From Strix aluco (lineage: Eukaryota; Chordata; Aves; Strigiformes; Strigidae), in assembly GCF_031877795.1 (NCBI RefSeq), contig NC_133940.1, positions 8,247,985 through 8,311,984 of the forward strand: a DNA stretch of 64,000 nt. Reading direction: 5' to 3'. Under the pieces are notes generated by a model. The model did no database searches. It was not told where the DNA came from and saw only the letters and a program-made list of their open reading frames with translations. Below are positions 30,501-45,422 of the stretch, piece after piece; the first letter of the stretch is position 1; the number at the start of each line of letters is the position of its first letter. The position numbers and the translations under genes are program-made.

Positions 30501-33214
30501 GTTGGAGAGGCCTCCAGTTGATGAATTGTGGCCTTGCTAGAAGCTGTAACTGCAGCAACAAGAAAATACTGTTGGTTTTCTTTAAGTCACTGTTGAGATT
30601 TACTTGCTTGTATTTGTTTAATTCTAGTATCTTGCTGGCATTTTCTTTACATTCTTGGTTTGTGACAGCATCAAAGAATGAAGAAGTTTTTGTTTTACAT
30701 CCTTTGGAAACAAAAACCACTTTTTAGGTTGGCTATCTCACAAATCAAAACAGGCTATCTTGTAAAATGTACTCTAATAAAATCATTTTAAAGCATCGCT
30801 TTCATTGTGATTTGCAGATCATGAGTTGGTAAGTCAGCATTTAAATTTAAAATTAAAAGTTTAGATGTTTCAATGGAAAGAGAAACAGATTCTGTTTGTT
30901 ATTGTTGTAATAAATTACCTGAAGTAGCTACTGGATTACAAGTAGAAAAGTGCTTATAACTGACTAATAAGGCACTTCTAGTAGATCATTTATATACCAG
31001 ACACAACTTCTGGTAAGAGATTTTCCTTAATGTGAAAATACAGTGCTTTTGGCATGATGCAGCTACCTTTGATCTCTGTAAATGACTAGCAGTAAATTTT
31101 GAATGTCAGAAAGTGACCAGTAGGATGTCTTGGGGAAGAGGAATGGATGTGATGTTACCTTGCAAAACCTGCAGAGCATTAACGGGGCTCATATTTTGGT
31201 GGCAATCTATGCAAGGCAGTTGATGGTACTTAGGCTACATATTTGTAAAAATACATACAGGAAAACACTCTTCTTCAAGAATGGCAGCGAAATAGTAATT
31301 TCACAGTGAATAAAGCAACCTAGAGTCAGTGGATAACATGCTGATGCTGCATTCCCTTCTCTTCCAATTTCACTTCAAAGTGGTAAGAATGGGTTTTACT
31401 AGTACTTTTCAAGGCAATTAAATCCTTTTAAGCATTTTTCTCCTACTTGATTGAAATAATTCAGAAGTTTTTGCTGCTTAACCAAAGCAAGATTTTCAGA
31501 TTCCTTATTTTGATAATAATTTCATTTGTGATATTTAAAAATAACTGTGCATATTTTACTTGAAACTGCATTGTCTTGTATTTCCAAGGTGAGTACTTGC
31601 AAACTGTTTCATTAAATAGGACAACCTTGCTGCAGGTGAAGTGCATACTTGCTTGAACAAAAATACGTTTAGTACTGTGAGACAGAAACTGCTGTTACCT
31701 TGATTGCATAGTATTATATATTCCACATATTATTGGTGTGTTTTTCTGACATCGTGTTCCACTCCCTTCTTTTTACTCACTTAAATTCAGGACTTTAGAG
31801 TTTTTCTGCAATTTGTGAACTGACATTCTTTGAGAAACATATTTCATAAGAAAGTCTGCACCATTTTAATGACAAATATGTGGACCATGGAAGAAATCTT
31901 TCAGTTCTAGTAATTTTGTCTGTTGATAGTGTTGATGATGTTATTTGAACAAACCACATACAAAAGAATAGACAAAAAATGTACTTCTAAAGCTACTGTT
32001 TCTATTTACATTTTTTCCTAAATTTAATTTCCAAAATTAAACTTGAGGTACACAGTCAGCACAGTCAGAATCCAAATATATTTGATTTACAGCTATTCCA
32101 GTTTTTCAGAGATGAAAAAACCCCGGGTTTTACTACTGCTATAACTGAATCTGTAAGCATGAAATACAGAACTGACAAAGTCAGATGTGGGACTTAAGGG
32201 ATTCTGTATTTTACAGGATTCTTCCCTCCCCCCTAGCATTTAATCAAAGCCAAAGTCTTTATGTAAATTTAATCACCTTGCCACAAACTAATAATTTTGT
32301 TATGTTCTTTCCATTTGACAGTCCGTAGCTGCTTAGAAATTTAAAATTTCATTACAGAGCTAGCCTAGATTTGCTTTAGAATATTCAGTATTTCTGGTCT
32401 CTGTCTACAGTAGGTACTGAATATGTTTACAAATAATGAGCCAAGTCTTCCTTTACTCTTGCAAATAGTCTAAATGAGCAAGCTCTACAATATTTAGTCC
32501 AATGCTAGCTACATTTATTTTGTATCTCTATCTATATACATATCATAATCAAATTACTACACTTACAATGTTATAAAAATACATGTTACATATCCATAAT
32601 GCTGAAGAACTGGTAGAACAAAGCTCTGTTTTGAAGAATATTCTTTGTCTTGATACGTGTACACACTAACATTCAACTAGGTGCGGTACTGTCTGAAAAA
32701 AATATCTTCTGATGTGTTGTTATATAGATGTTTGCCCAAGTTTGTACTGAAACTGTGACCTAGACTGTGACTGTGATACATCAAAACATTTAATAAAGTG
32801 CTTAACTTAAGTATGTGAATAATCCCTTTGAAGATCAGTGGAACTACTCAAGTGCTTAAGACTATTTGCATGCTGTAGTATTTTGCTAGGTTGTGGCAAA
32901 ACTTCCTGCAAGCACGTGATGGAACACTACAGTTTTAACATGCAGTACATTTCAGCAGTTGATCTGATGTTTTTATCTATAAAAATTTAAACATATGGAC
33001 TTTTCATCTGTGTTTTATAATTGTTCTTGCACTGGATACAACTGCTCAAGTATATATTTTCAGGAGGGTGGATGGAGTTTCATCCATTAGGGGCTGTAAA
33101 TCATGAACTCTTCATTGACCTCTAACACACGGGAGAATCAAAGAAGGTGGAAAATGGTTCTGGTTGTTACAGATAAGAACAAAAAAGAACCAAACATCAA
33201 AAGTTGCAACAAGG
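27501..33214. other. AT-rich non-coding stretch
   Basis: No gene, RNA gene or mobile element recognised. The part at about 29080-29340 has several clustered homeodomain-like TAAT/ATTA motifs (for example GTCATTAAATAATAAATCAT) and could be a regulatory element; this is inference only. Confidence 0.45.
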
Positions 33215-33415
33215 AAGGTTCTTACTAAACTTGGTGGAAAAACCCCAAAACTTCACAACAGGGAACTCCAGCACTGGAACAGGTTGTCCAGAAAGGTTGT
33301 GGATTCTCTGCTCTTATTCAAAGCTTTCCTGGGCAGACCCTGAGCAACCCACCCCAGCCCTGTTTGGAGCAGGGTGTTCACAGTAAATGACCTCCAAAGG
33401 TTCTTTCTAACCTCA
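33215..33415 (+). mobile_element. Degenerate CR1 LINE 3' fragment
   Basis: The sequence reads as the conserved CR1 3' part: a CACTGGAACAGGTTGTCCAG segment, then GTGGATTCTC, ATTCAAAGC, CCTGAGCAACC, GGAGCAGGGTG and GACCTCCAAAGGTTCTTTCT. It is diverged and lacks clear terminal octamers. It is a different, older subfamily from the copy at 8822. Confidence 0.75.
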
Positions 33416-36400
33416 AGGTGTTCCACAGTTGTAGCCCAGTAATTACTGCACTAGGAAAGGTAAAGGTGCAGAAATGAGTGCATTTAGCAAGAGGGATCAG
33501 TACTCGCTGGAAATAATTCTGCAATTATGTTGTTAATAAGAGCAAGACTTGGTTTTGCTATTCAACAGAAAATTAAAGCCATCAACAGTCAGCAAAAAAC
33601 CTGTAGTTCTGATGGGTGGAGGTTTTCTTGCCTTAGACCTTATGTTCAACAGCGGCTACGCAAATACTGTTAGCAACAAAGTGGTAAAATTTCAACCACT
33701 ACAAGGAAGAAAAGGCTAGAGGAGAAGGGGATATGCTAGATATTTTCTAACCAGCTGCATCTGTTAAAAATGTTATCCTAAAACTGATAGTGAAGTTATT
33801 TAAATGCTTGACTCACTGCCCGTGTTCAGAGTACATACTTTGCATAAGTTTTGGCACCTATGGTGTCAGACTGTCTGTACACTGAATATGGGGCCTCTTT
33901 CACATGGATGGGCTGAAGCCTGGCCATATACCAGTCTAAAACTCAATAGTTAGAGTTTCATAACAGAATTTGGCTCAGTGACACAGTAGTGCAATTCCAG
34001 CTGCTCTTTTTCTCAGGGAGTATTTGTCTTAGTCCCACCTGTGAGCCTCTAGTAGTATTAAGATGGAAGTGGAAGAATATATGGAATTATGAGAGTATAG
34101 GGGTTTCCTGGTATAGAGGAGATTCCTGGTGTACAGGGCAGCAGTTGCACTTCCAGATATATACTGTCAGAACAGCCCTCCAAAGTTTACGGTTGTTTGC
34201 CTTATTGTGAAATGCTTCTTTAATTTACACAGTCACTGCACCCTTTGTCTTTGACTCCTTAGGTTGTAAAGCTTGAATAGGAGAGACACTGCAGAAAACA
34301 ACTATGATAAATGTGTAATTTTCAGGCTCAGCTTTAGTCTTACTGTTCCTTTCCTACCTTTACTTTTAATGTAACAAGTTTCCATTTAACACAGTTGGTT
34401 TTATGTTTTTTGCCTTGCCCCTGGCAAAACTGAAATGCCACCCTTCCAGCATATGATTTATGTTGTTCTTCACATTGAACTTCATGAGTATGTTCTCAAA
34501 GTTTGTTGTTTTTTAACCTTCAAAATGCCTACAGACTAATTTAAGAATGTGTGAAAACTGCTACAGATAGCATTAAAACTAGTAAAAAAAAATTCTGTAC
34601 AATTCCTCCTTGACACATATTACATGCTTCATTAATTTAAATGTGTAATCTGTATTTGCATTCTTAAAAATAAATTCTTCCCTCAGATATAAATAAATAA
34701 CATTCATTGATATCAGTAGGGATTGCATATAGATACCAAAGTGTACAGTCCTTACCATGCTAAGTCACTATGTCTTTTCTAAACTACTTTCCCGAAGATG
34801 TCAAATATTGGTTTTCTTTTTATCTCAGTTCCTTGCAAAAGAATAAGCCCTTCTTTATATTCTTACTAATTGTCCTGCTTTCAGATGATGCAAGCCCCCA
34901 AGCTGCTAAATAATTCTAGTTTTGTTGATGAGGAATTATCTAACTAGGTATTTTATTGTCCAGATTTCTTCAAACCAGAACTCTTTGTAGGCTGGTAGGA
35001 GGTATTTTTGTCAAGAGTGAGATTTCTGTTTTATATGAGAGAGGTACAACTCTTTGAAAATGCAAAATATAATTGCAATAGGAAATCCACTAAGTTGAAG
35101 TGTTGGACTGAATGGCGTTATAAAGGTAAGTAATGTGTTCTGAAAACCTTCAGTAGAAACTAGTCAATATTTATTTATTTACAGGATTGGAGATTATGCC
35201 CAAGAAGAGTTAGTTGCATAGGAGGAGTGCAGAAACTCCAGGCTCATTCCTGTGGTGTGACTCGAATGGGTGCTGTGGCTGTGTTGTATTTGTCTGCTCT
35301 GGCAAGAAATTTCCAAATTTCTACTGCTAGAAATTATGTGGGTTTTATGAATGATTGGTACAGTATTTGAATTAGGGACTTGACTTTTTTCCTCGCATCA
35401 GGCAAATGTCCTAATCTATTGCTAATCTATCTAATCATATTGCTAGATATTCTGGAAGGAGGTTAGTTTAATCTGTGCTTTTGGAGGGAGGATGGAAGGC
35501 ATTGTAGTGTAAAGAGGGAAAATAAATGAAATCTTGATTGTTGTGAGATGGGAATAACTGTTTCTCATTCAGATCGAGCTCTCTGCACCACACTGTAGGC
35601 AATGGAATACCTGTGGGTCAGAGTTTTATGGTTTTGATGTAGCAGGAGAATCAAATTAATTAAGCTGCAGTGGAATTCAGCCACATTTATTTCTGTCTTT
35701 CCCAAACTGATGTTCAGATAATGGGATAATGCAAGTAGAAGTTCTCGGAATACCCATGACCGCACAAGAGCTGTGTTTAGCTTGGATATCTTGGTAGCTG
35801 TTGGCATACTGAGTAGTTTTCCACATGCCTCCTGTAATAAGGTGAATGAGGCAAACACAGTTACTTTGAAGTTGAATACAGCACTATACATGATGCATAT
35901 AGCCTGTATTATTCTACATGACTGGGGCAACGTCTTAAAGATAAAGTATGCAGTGGTCTTTGGAGAAAGAATGGAGGACATACCGTAAAAGTAACCTTCT
36001 TTTACGTGTGCATATTGACATAATCTGTATTATTTATGGTATCTGAAACTAATGGGTTAATTTACATCCTCTGTAGAACAAAAATACTATAAAGAACTAG
36101 ACCATGTCTCCTGGATTAATTCTAGCTTTCAGTGACTGTGTGTCTGAAGTAATTGAACATATATCATTTACCCCCAAAATATTAAAGGGCAGGTTGTTAT
36201 TTCTGGTTTAACTTGAATTAATAATTTACTCAGGTTTTACATTACCTAGTTAATCTTATATACTTGTGTAGTTACTCTTTGAATGGTAAGGAATTCCTGA
36301 GGCTTATTGCTTCCAGAAACAATTTTTGGCTGAAGTACTGTTTCAGTTATTTATTATCAGTAAATAATTTTATCCCAAATCATGGATAAAAAAGGAGTGT

Positions 36401-39400
36401 GCAATAGTTTCTCGTTTCTCTAAATTGTTGTTGCCTTTCAACAGAACTAGTGAAAAATCTCCTCCTTCCTCCTTGTTCAGTGAGGCATTTACTTTTTCTT
36501 TGCTGTGAGTGCATAATGAGTGCCTGCTGAGACGGTGTGTGTAATGCATACTTGTATGCATCAAAACCATGGGAGCTCAGGCTTTAATCATAGGTCTCTG
36601 TTTACATGGGAAAAAAAGAAGTTATGTGGGTGTTCCACTTATATTGTGGAATTCTCCTTGGGAGTTGTTACACATTTCATATCATATTTAAAAATAAGAT
36701 TTTTTTTAAACTTGGTTTGAATTCATGTTGGTATGTGACTCAATATGAACCTCAGGAAACACCTGAAAATTAAATATATTATTTAAAAATACAAAATTAT
36801 AATCCATAGTTCAGGAAAGGATTAATTTTCTGTTTTTTAAAAAGTACTTGTTCTTGACTGTGCTAAAGTTATTTGGATTTGCTGTTTGACTTTAATCCCA
36901 AAGCAGAAACAAGAAGCTTGAACCTGCCTGATGCTTAGCAATTCTTCATAGGCTATGTATGCAGGTGTTCTCTCCAAATTCTGTCCCACTTCCCAGGAGC
37001 AGATGACTTCCAGATCCTGTAGTTCTATTCAACTATGGATTGAAAACAGAAGATTTCAAAATCCCATTCAGCCGTGAAACCTTACTCTTGTTATAAGCAT
37101 ATGCTAAAACTATTAGGAGTGTTGGGGGCTTTTTCCAGTCTAGTCAGCTGCCAGTATGTCTAAAGAAGTAGCTCTCCATTATTGTATTCCCTGATGCCTA
37201 ATAGCGAGGACACCATCTTGGAGCTGTAGTTTCTCAAAAGTGAGGAAGGATATTTAACATACATGAAACCACTAATAGTATGTAAAGTATTACAGTCGCC
37301 TCTTGGTACATCTTCAATCACATGTTCTGAACCACGACTCATAAAACATAATATAATCCGGATTTTCTTTCTAGCAAGTTTTTTACCTTACTTTTTCCTT
37401 AGACATCAACAATATCTTAAGCAAAATGCAGTTGACAAATTTAATTTAAAATTAGATTAAGACTCAGTTTGATGCCTATGGCTTGCAGTTACATGTATCA
37501 GTAAAGATGCACTGAATATCCATGTCAGCCATAGCTTTCTACATCCTACTGATTTCTTTGGTTAACAGGACTTAAGTTTAAAGAAATTAGCAAACAGAAC
37601 CCACAGATAGCCAGAGTTTCAGTTCTTAGCTGCATTTAATGCTTTCAAAAGCATGAATTCTGCATTGTTTCAAAAAATCTGGTGCTTTTGTGAATTATTC
37701 CTGTTCAGGGGACATACAGTGCACTTGCTCTGGACAGCTACCGCAGTGAATGCTGTCTGAAAAACTGAACATCCTATAATGTCTGCAGGAAAATAACTCC
37801 CAGAATCAGCAAGCCTCTGTAACAAGACTTAATTTATTTTAGCTTTTGTAAGAGCTTTTGATTACACAGCAGCTGCCAAGATCTAAACTCCCCCACCCAC
37901 TTCAAGGCAGTTTTTCTAGTTACACATTTGGCAATGTTTGTAATTTTTCATCCATTCCCCTAGGCATAATAAAAGTCACATACAAGGTTTGCAACCTTTT
38001 TGAGGGGGGGAGAGAGGGGAAAGAGTGGTATTTAATTGAGAGATACCTCTCATAGGACAGCCTCAATGTAATGTATGCACAGATAGAAAATTCCCTTTTC
38101 TTTGCATACTGTGAAAAGCAACTATTTTGATCTTAATGGTGTCTATTTGGGAGCTGACTGCCATATAAATACAGCATGTAGAGCAGGTACAAGGAATGTT
38201 AATGTTTTCTGAAAGAGGTGAGCTAGAGATCTAATAGATACAGGACAGTCTTACCTTTGAATTGTACTTTGGGTAAAATGAAATCCAAATCTTACCTTAC
38301 TTCAGGGGCTGTAATTGCAAATTATGAACACATTAATACTGCCTCCTCATTACATAAGTTTCTATTTTTCTTGAACAAAGGGTGAGGCAGACCCATGATA
38401 TTTTACTCATCATATTAGGGTATTTATTCCCAGGTCATATTTTGCTCTTTTATCTTTGTGATCAAATAATTTCCAATGTTGGAGAAAAAGTGCCTTACCT
38501 GGCAAAATTACAATACAAAATAAAGATATATATAACAATAACTAAAAGCATTTTGAATTTGCGTGCATGGTATGTCATGAGACGGCTACAGCACAGTAAA
38601 GGGGTGCTACAATATGCCAGTTTAAATACTATTAAGGAACTGGACATTTCTACGAATCTTTTGTCTGAAGTAATACAGGAATATATATTACAAATATCAC
38701 AAATTATTAATATATTAATTTAAAAAGCAATGACAGATCATTTCAAGCTTAACACTCAAACCATTCTGATGACCATATTTCATTCTTTTGAAATACAGTA
38801 GGCTGCAAAAGCACAACTCTAGCTCAGAGTATTCAAAAGAAGAATTCATTTGGTGCCTAGTGCTCTATAGCATTACTATTGAGACACTCATACTGGGACT
38901 AATTCAATTTTAAAAAACAGTGGATGTGGGTATAATCAACAGGTTGGTTTTTTTTCAAATCACTTTATTTTTAATCAGTATTTTCTTCATTATTTTAATA
39001 TTTTATAATCTACCTCAATTTTCACAGAAAGATAGTTATATACTATAATAAGGGATGAAAGATATTTCTTACTGATAATAATCAGTTCCTAGTTAGACCG
39101 TACAGTAGGAAATTGAAACAACTATTAAGAAGTTTTATTCAGACACTGAATTTTTCCTGTGTTTTTCTATCAGGTTTATAGAGGCTTATATATTCCATGC
39201 CTAAAAGTTTCAGAAATTAATATTAATACAGCTGTGGCAGTCCAATACTATGACTTGGTTAACATACAATGCATTACGGTATTACTTGAAATATTAGTGT
39301 TATAACAAGAAAGTTACTATTGGACCCCAAGTGAAAGCATTTGCAGCAGATAACAACTTCAAATGTTTATTTAGCAAATGAATGCCAAGCTCTCAGCCAG

Positions 39401-39600
39401 TCCCTTTTAGAGCAATCAGGTTTCATTAGCCTGTTTGATATCTCACGGGTTCTTGCGTAACTACAGTTAGAACCAAATTCCGAATGCCATTATTTTGAGG
39501 ACTGGAAAACAGGCATTGTTTAATGGAAGGGGTGGAGTGGTGGGGGGAAATCCTCTCACCTATATTCACAGTTTAAAAGCATGTCTGTTCAGAGATCCAC
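33416..39600. other. AT-rich non-coding stretch
   Basis: No gene or transposon recognised. Open frames such as 35565-35981 (-) and 38382-38723 (+) lack recognisable domains and follow the AT-rich composition. A short palindrome, ATGCATA-CTTG-TATGCAT, lies at about 36545-36562. Confidence 0.5.
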
Positions 39601-40270
39601 TGCCTGGAGCAATGCAAGGATAGAAATTTAAGCTCATATGCAATATGGTTTAAAAAAAAAAAAAAGTAACAGCTCTTGGCCATTTTAAAGATGCATTTAG
39701 CTCTGCTCTGCTTTAGGGATTAGGAGGACATCGTTATAATTTATGCACAGCTCTGTGTTTACTGTGAAAAAGCTTGCTTTGTAATTTATGCACTGTGATT
39801 TTGCAGGGGGCACCCAATAGCGCTGTAACGTGCAAATGTGTTTTGATTACTTTTTTAAGGAAAAAACTTTAAATTAATGTGACAGGATTTTTTTAAGCTT
39901 ACATGTAAATTAATCACCTTTTGAGATGATTCTTTGAAAATTTTAAGCCATTTTAATACAAGGACCTTTTCTTACTACAATGGATGAATGAACCCATTGT
40001 CAAAACTGCATTCATATAATATGACATCCATTTAACGTCTTTGTCATCAAATTAAGATCAAATGCAAAAGGCTAATGAATACATTCAGTACTGAAATGTA
40101 TTTTCCAAGGATGACATTTTCATTTCAATGGAAAAATATTAGAGAGCTGCACACTAACGCCGTGCCTCCCTCTGTTTCTAAAATTCTTTTTAATAAGGAA
40201 ATAACTTGTGGAATTTGGCACAAGTTTTCCCTTAACTATGAGATAAGGACCATACATAAACAATAATATC
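39600..40270. promoter_or_regulatory. Candidate conserved non-coding element with duplicated TAATTTATGCAC motif
   Basis: The 12-mer TAATTTATGCAC occurs at 39737-39748 and again at 39782-39793, 45 bp apart. It lies in a transposon-free block dense in homeodomain and POU-like motifs (TTAATTTAA-type, ATGCAAA, CATATGCAA). A 13-A run interrupts it at about 39653-39665. The call rests on motif density and texture, not on a conservation test. Confidence 0.3.
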
Positions 40271-43200
40271 CTGTTGTACTTTGTACCAAATTAGCTGACT
40301 TTTATTGCCACTGAATAGAAATGTGTAGTCTGGCTGCTTGCAGAGTTCATGCTTGAAATTCCAGAAATAACAATATTGAAGTAGGCTACTTCAAAGGTTA
40401 TTCATCATCAGAAAACCTTTTGACTGTTTGCTGACTGTTGATCTTCACACTCTTCTACATTTACAGTTTCTTTGAAATCACAAAAGAGACACGTGCTTTG
40501 TTAAGAAGGTATTTAATGCTTAAAGGGCAGGTGCGATGACTAAGTCATCATCTCAAAATTAAGAATTATGGTTATCCTTGGGAAATATGGGTTGCTTTGA
40601 ATGTGGAGGGGAGATGGCTTCTGGGGTATAATGAGGAAGTTTTATAGTAGTATTTCACATCTTTGCTTATTGATCTGTGTGTACCATACAGTGCTTCTTA
40701 AGTGAATATTAACTTTCACAGAATGATGCATCTAGTGTCTGTACAGCTGTTGTCTAATAGTATCACCACTAAATTCTGAGAAACTTCTGCAAGATAATTT
40801 TGCAAGTGTTAGTTTTGCAGCAGTAGAAATTGAGACACACATACACAAAAAATATTTTTGCCCAAGTGGTAGAGCCAACGTTCAGGCCTTCAGACCATGT
40901 ACTTTCCTATAGTAGTAAACTGATGTCATCTTTTGCACTTTGGGCAAATATTTAAGTTGTTATGTTATATATGATGTCCCTCAACAGCTCATTTTTATTT
41001 TACTTGTGTTCATCCAGCTCCAGTAGTAATTCCAGTGGCACAGAATGAATTCCCTAATTGCCTTCCTCATTTTTATCCCTTGGAAAGTTGTATTTCAACT
41101 AATTTTCTTGACTTTCCGGTAGGCTAATAGAGAAGTAAGGTTACAAAAGGCGACTGAATATTGTAAAGCAGATGGAGCATGGTTGCTAGAATCTGAGGAC
41201 TATGTTGAAGGTATTGCATTAAGATTTGCGATGGAGTAAAAGCAAAACTGAAATATGTGATCATCAGTGGAGGGAAGCTGTGGCAGACACCTGCATGCAC
41301 TGCTTTGCATGGGTGATTGTAGAATCCCACAGGGCTTTCCTCTGCTGGTTGGTAATGGAGGATTTATGTGATTATTGTCTCTGGGAAGTGGCACGCATGG
41401 GAGTAATGTTATCATTTTGTGAGTAGATGGCAATACCTGGAGTCTTCATATTTCTTTCACCCCCGTCAGTTTGTAGGTGATGTAGGCACTGTACTAACCA
41501 CAGCAGAGTAGTCAACTCCTGCAGATACTGAGCATGTGCTGTCACCTTCCTGTAATGCTGATGTTCCTTTGAAAGGGTAAGGAAAAATGTTTTGGAATGG
41601 CTCTCCTTTTTTTTCTGAGAAATTGTACAGTCCTACTGACCAGTTACATACCTGTTCTCAAAACTTGCAGTATGCATAACATAAAACCACCTCTACCACC
41701 CCTCCCTTTCTGTACGCATAGGTTAGTACTAAGAGAAATCAAGGGATAAGTGTCATAATATCCCCAGTAAACTGTTCACATCTATGTCTTCATGTTAGCC
41801 AACCTGACCAACAGATTAACAGTTCTCTGAATTACAACGAGATTTGGAGGAGAGCTAATTGACTGAACTTCGACCCAGAGAAGCCTGAAGAAATGCTCAT
41901 TGTGTGGAGGAAGCAACCAAAAGAAATAGCTGAATAATGATTTCCTCTGAAAAAAAGTTGTGGGGCTGCCAATTTGCTACTCAGTTGCATTTAGTTATGT
42001 AAGATTATATTCATACAGCAACAGGGAGCCGACGATGCCTTTTGTTCCCTTTGTTCTCTCTAACTTCTGGTGAAATGTAACCTGGTGAGCTATTGGGCTA
42101 AATATTCTGAGTATTTTGAACTTGATACCTGCAAGATTTCATTTCCCTGGGCAGCAGTAATCTGTATGAGAGAGGGGACACTTGAGCTCTGATATGGCTG
42201 AAGATTCCCTAGCTCTGGAACTGGAGACTGGATTTGTTCTTTTTAAGGGCATACTGCAATGATTGTTATCCCAGATTTTCAGAGGCAGAGTTTGGGGTTA
42301 AGGACTGTGAAATAGCAGTATTTCTGGTGGGTTCTATTAGAATTACTGGACCTTTTGTTATTTGTAAGTGGGCCATGGCATCAAATGAACTGCATGATAA
42401 GGATCCTTTCCAATAAAAAGTTTTATTTATTGTTGCATTTTAATAGTTATTCATGATGGTTAGGCAGACTGTAGATCTAGCATGTCTAGCATTTGAATAG
42501 ATGTTCTAAATACATTTAAATATATTTTTAATGAAAGGAAATTCTCCAACAGTCTTACAGCATTTGTAACCTGAAGTAACATGCATCTTGAAAATTGGTA
42601 AAAGAAATTTCACATTTATCTGAATTCTTTGACCAAATGGGAGTTGGATGTCTTCTTAATGGGGTTTGGCAGTACTAGTGTTCTGTGTCTAATTTTGCTG
42701 TTCTTTCTGCCTATATATTTATTGATTTTGTGCATATGTGTATGGATGCCCATTTCAAGGAATACAGGGGAGTTAAATGCAAGCAGGACTTCCCCAGGAA
42801 AGCAACCAAAATTTTCACTGTTAATAATTCTTCCAGTTTATTAGAAAAGCTAAATTTCCAAATTGTTTAAGATTTGCCTGACGTAGATAGCAGAAATACT
42901 ACAGAACAGGAAGTGGGATGCACACAGGCCTGTGCTTCTGGTGGTGTTACCAGGCGCAGCCTGAAGATGATCTACTTCCAATTAAAATGGCAGTATGAGG
43001 TGTCCATAGTGGCCTTCGGTAAATATTCTGTGCTGACGGTGATGTGTTGGAACTGAATTTTGAGAAGCAGTGCTGTGTCAAATTGAAAGTGTGTTGAGAT
43101 TTTTAGAGACGTGAATTATAATGACCAGAATTGCCAACTTTGCCAGGTACTGCATTTAATATTCCTAGTTTTACAGAACTTGCAAGGGATCCTGAAGGAC

Positions 43201-45422
43201 TTTTTCAATAAAGTATAGGTCCTTAGTTTATTAGCCCTGTATCAAGTTCTGAAAGAGTGATGATATATGTGAGAGAAAGTAGATTTCCTCTTAATACATA
43301 ACTAGGAGACCAAAGTACTAGTTTTTAGTGAAATCTCTTGCAATAATCTTATTAATGTTGTATTCATTTTTTTTTAAGTGGCAAAACAAACATATTCTTA
43401 AATTCAGAGATTTTAGCTTTACATTGCACATACTTATTCACAAGACTGTTTCCGAAGCTGTTAAATGGACATCTTTATTTCTTAGCACTATTTTTGCTCT
43501 GCTACATATTTAATATAAGCAATGAATAAAGTGAAAAGTGAATACAAAATAGATATGGGTTAATATTTTAATAATAAAGATATCCCATCCTTTTGAAACA
43601 GCTGAAGCTAATATAGAATAATAGGTTGCCTTTTCCACTTACTTTTAGGCTATGTTTAATGGCAGTCTTCATGCTGAACTTAGATCTGTAGTGTATGAAA
43701 ATATAATAATTTGTTCAGTTTTAACAGTACTTCCCTCATGCTGTCTTGCCTTTAGCCTCTTTAGATCATTATACTTTTCTACTTATTTCCTGGGTTTTCT
43801 GACACAAAGACCAGATGTTTCTAAATTAGATTTAATTCAGGGTGTTTTAAAACCCAAGAGCTGGGTATTTCTACAGAAGGTCCTTGATTGTCAAAAGCTT
43901 ATAGTAAGTATTAGGAGAGATAACAGTTAGTCTTTCCATTTTAAGACTTATTTGTCTATCACATTCTTTATTTCTTTGTAATACTTTGCTCATGCCCTAC
44001 TTGTTTAGTCTTAAAGAATAAACAGACACTGTCACCACAGTTTATCCATCGGTAACTTTTTTTTTTTTCCCCTCAGTTACCCTGTGGTGAACAGCCACTC
44101 TTAATTCTGCTTGCTTTTAAAGCTTCTGTTCTAAGCACTTGAGCATTTATAGTTTTCTGTTATTAACATGAGTTTTATTTTCCCATCTATGAATTAACCT
44201 GCATAGAAAGGCTTGTGCACCTCTATGATACTCAGTATGAAGAATGTGAAATAGGAAATTTGTTCATTTGTCTTGCTATGCATTTGAGCATGGATTCCTT
44301 ATTCAGAGACAATATCTCTCTTTTTTTGAAGCATATAATAAATCTGACTGTGCACTTCATTTGGTCTTTGAAAACAAAGTGGTATCCTCTAGACGTGAGT
44401 AGGTTTCATAATACAGGATGTGAAGCAGTCTGTATAGATGCTGGTCTTAAGCTCTTGTTTCTGTTATTTTAACGTCTCCAAAGCTTCTGTGTCCCTTTCC
44501 TCAGCTGTCAATGCCTTGTATTCTCCTGGGTATTATGAGAAATCAATCTACTTTGTTTCCAAGACAGCAAGATGCGAGCAAGAAATTAAAAGGCTTCCAA
44601 GAGAAAACATTGGAGGTCTGTGCTCAAATGGTATATTCTGTTAATATCAGTGTACCTAGTTATCCCAACCTTGATCTGAGCTGCAGCTGGAGGGAGAAAA
44701 ATGAAATTGAGAAAGAACAATTAAAATTGAAATTGATTGTAACAAAAAGAGGACAAAATATTTTTATTTAAACATATGCATTTACAGACATGCATACATA
44801 AAACATTTAAGCAGAAAATATCTAGATGGTTTGTTAGTGAAATTGTTTATTACAAGTTTCTTCTGGAACAGTATTTTCTCATAATCTCTTTCTGCTGAAG
44901 ACAGTTAAGATGCAGGTATATTTTCATATATTCATTAAAACTTATCTTGGTTATCTTTTTTAATTACTCCTTAATTATTATTTTTTTAAGTTTATTGTTT
45001 TGAATAATATGATGATAACCTGTAAAGAGTCAGATGACGTATCTATGTGGTTCACAATTCTGTGATGTACAAAGTCTGTAAGAGAAATTCAGGTTTTGTT
45101 TGTCTGTCCTTTATTAAGTATTTATTTATGAGCTTATTATGAACATATATATGTCTCAGAACATTGTCCTCTTCTCAAGTACTCTGCAGCTCTCACAGGC
45201 AAGTCACTGAAGACCAGATTTATTTTCAGATATTTCTTAGGTAAAAAGTAAGAAAGGAAAACACCTATCGTGACAAAACCAAATCTTTTCACGCCTTTTA
45301 TAAAAAAGCACAGAAGTTGTACAAAATTAATGATTAAAAGCCCTTTGCAACTTACAGTTTATTTATAAAAATGCCTCCTGAATGGTCACTGTTCTCTAAA
45401 GCTTGCCAGGCAGTGAGTGTAC
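40271..45422. other. AT-rich non-coding stretch
   Basis: No gene, RNA gene or transposon recognised. Frames of 60-90 codons are scattered over all phases without domains or paired splice sites. T- and A-rich low-complexity patches occur around 44059-44070 and 44970-45000. Confidence 0.5.
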
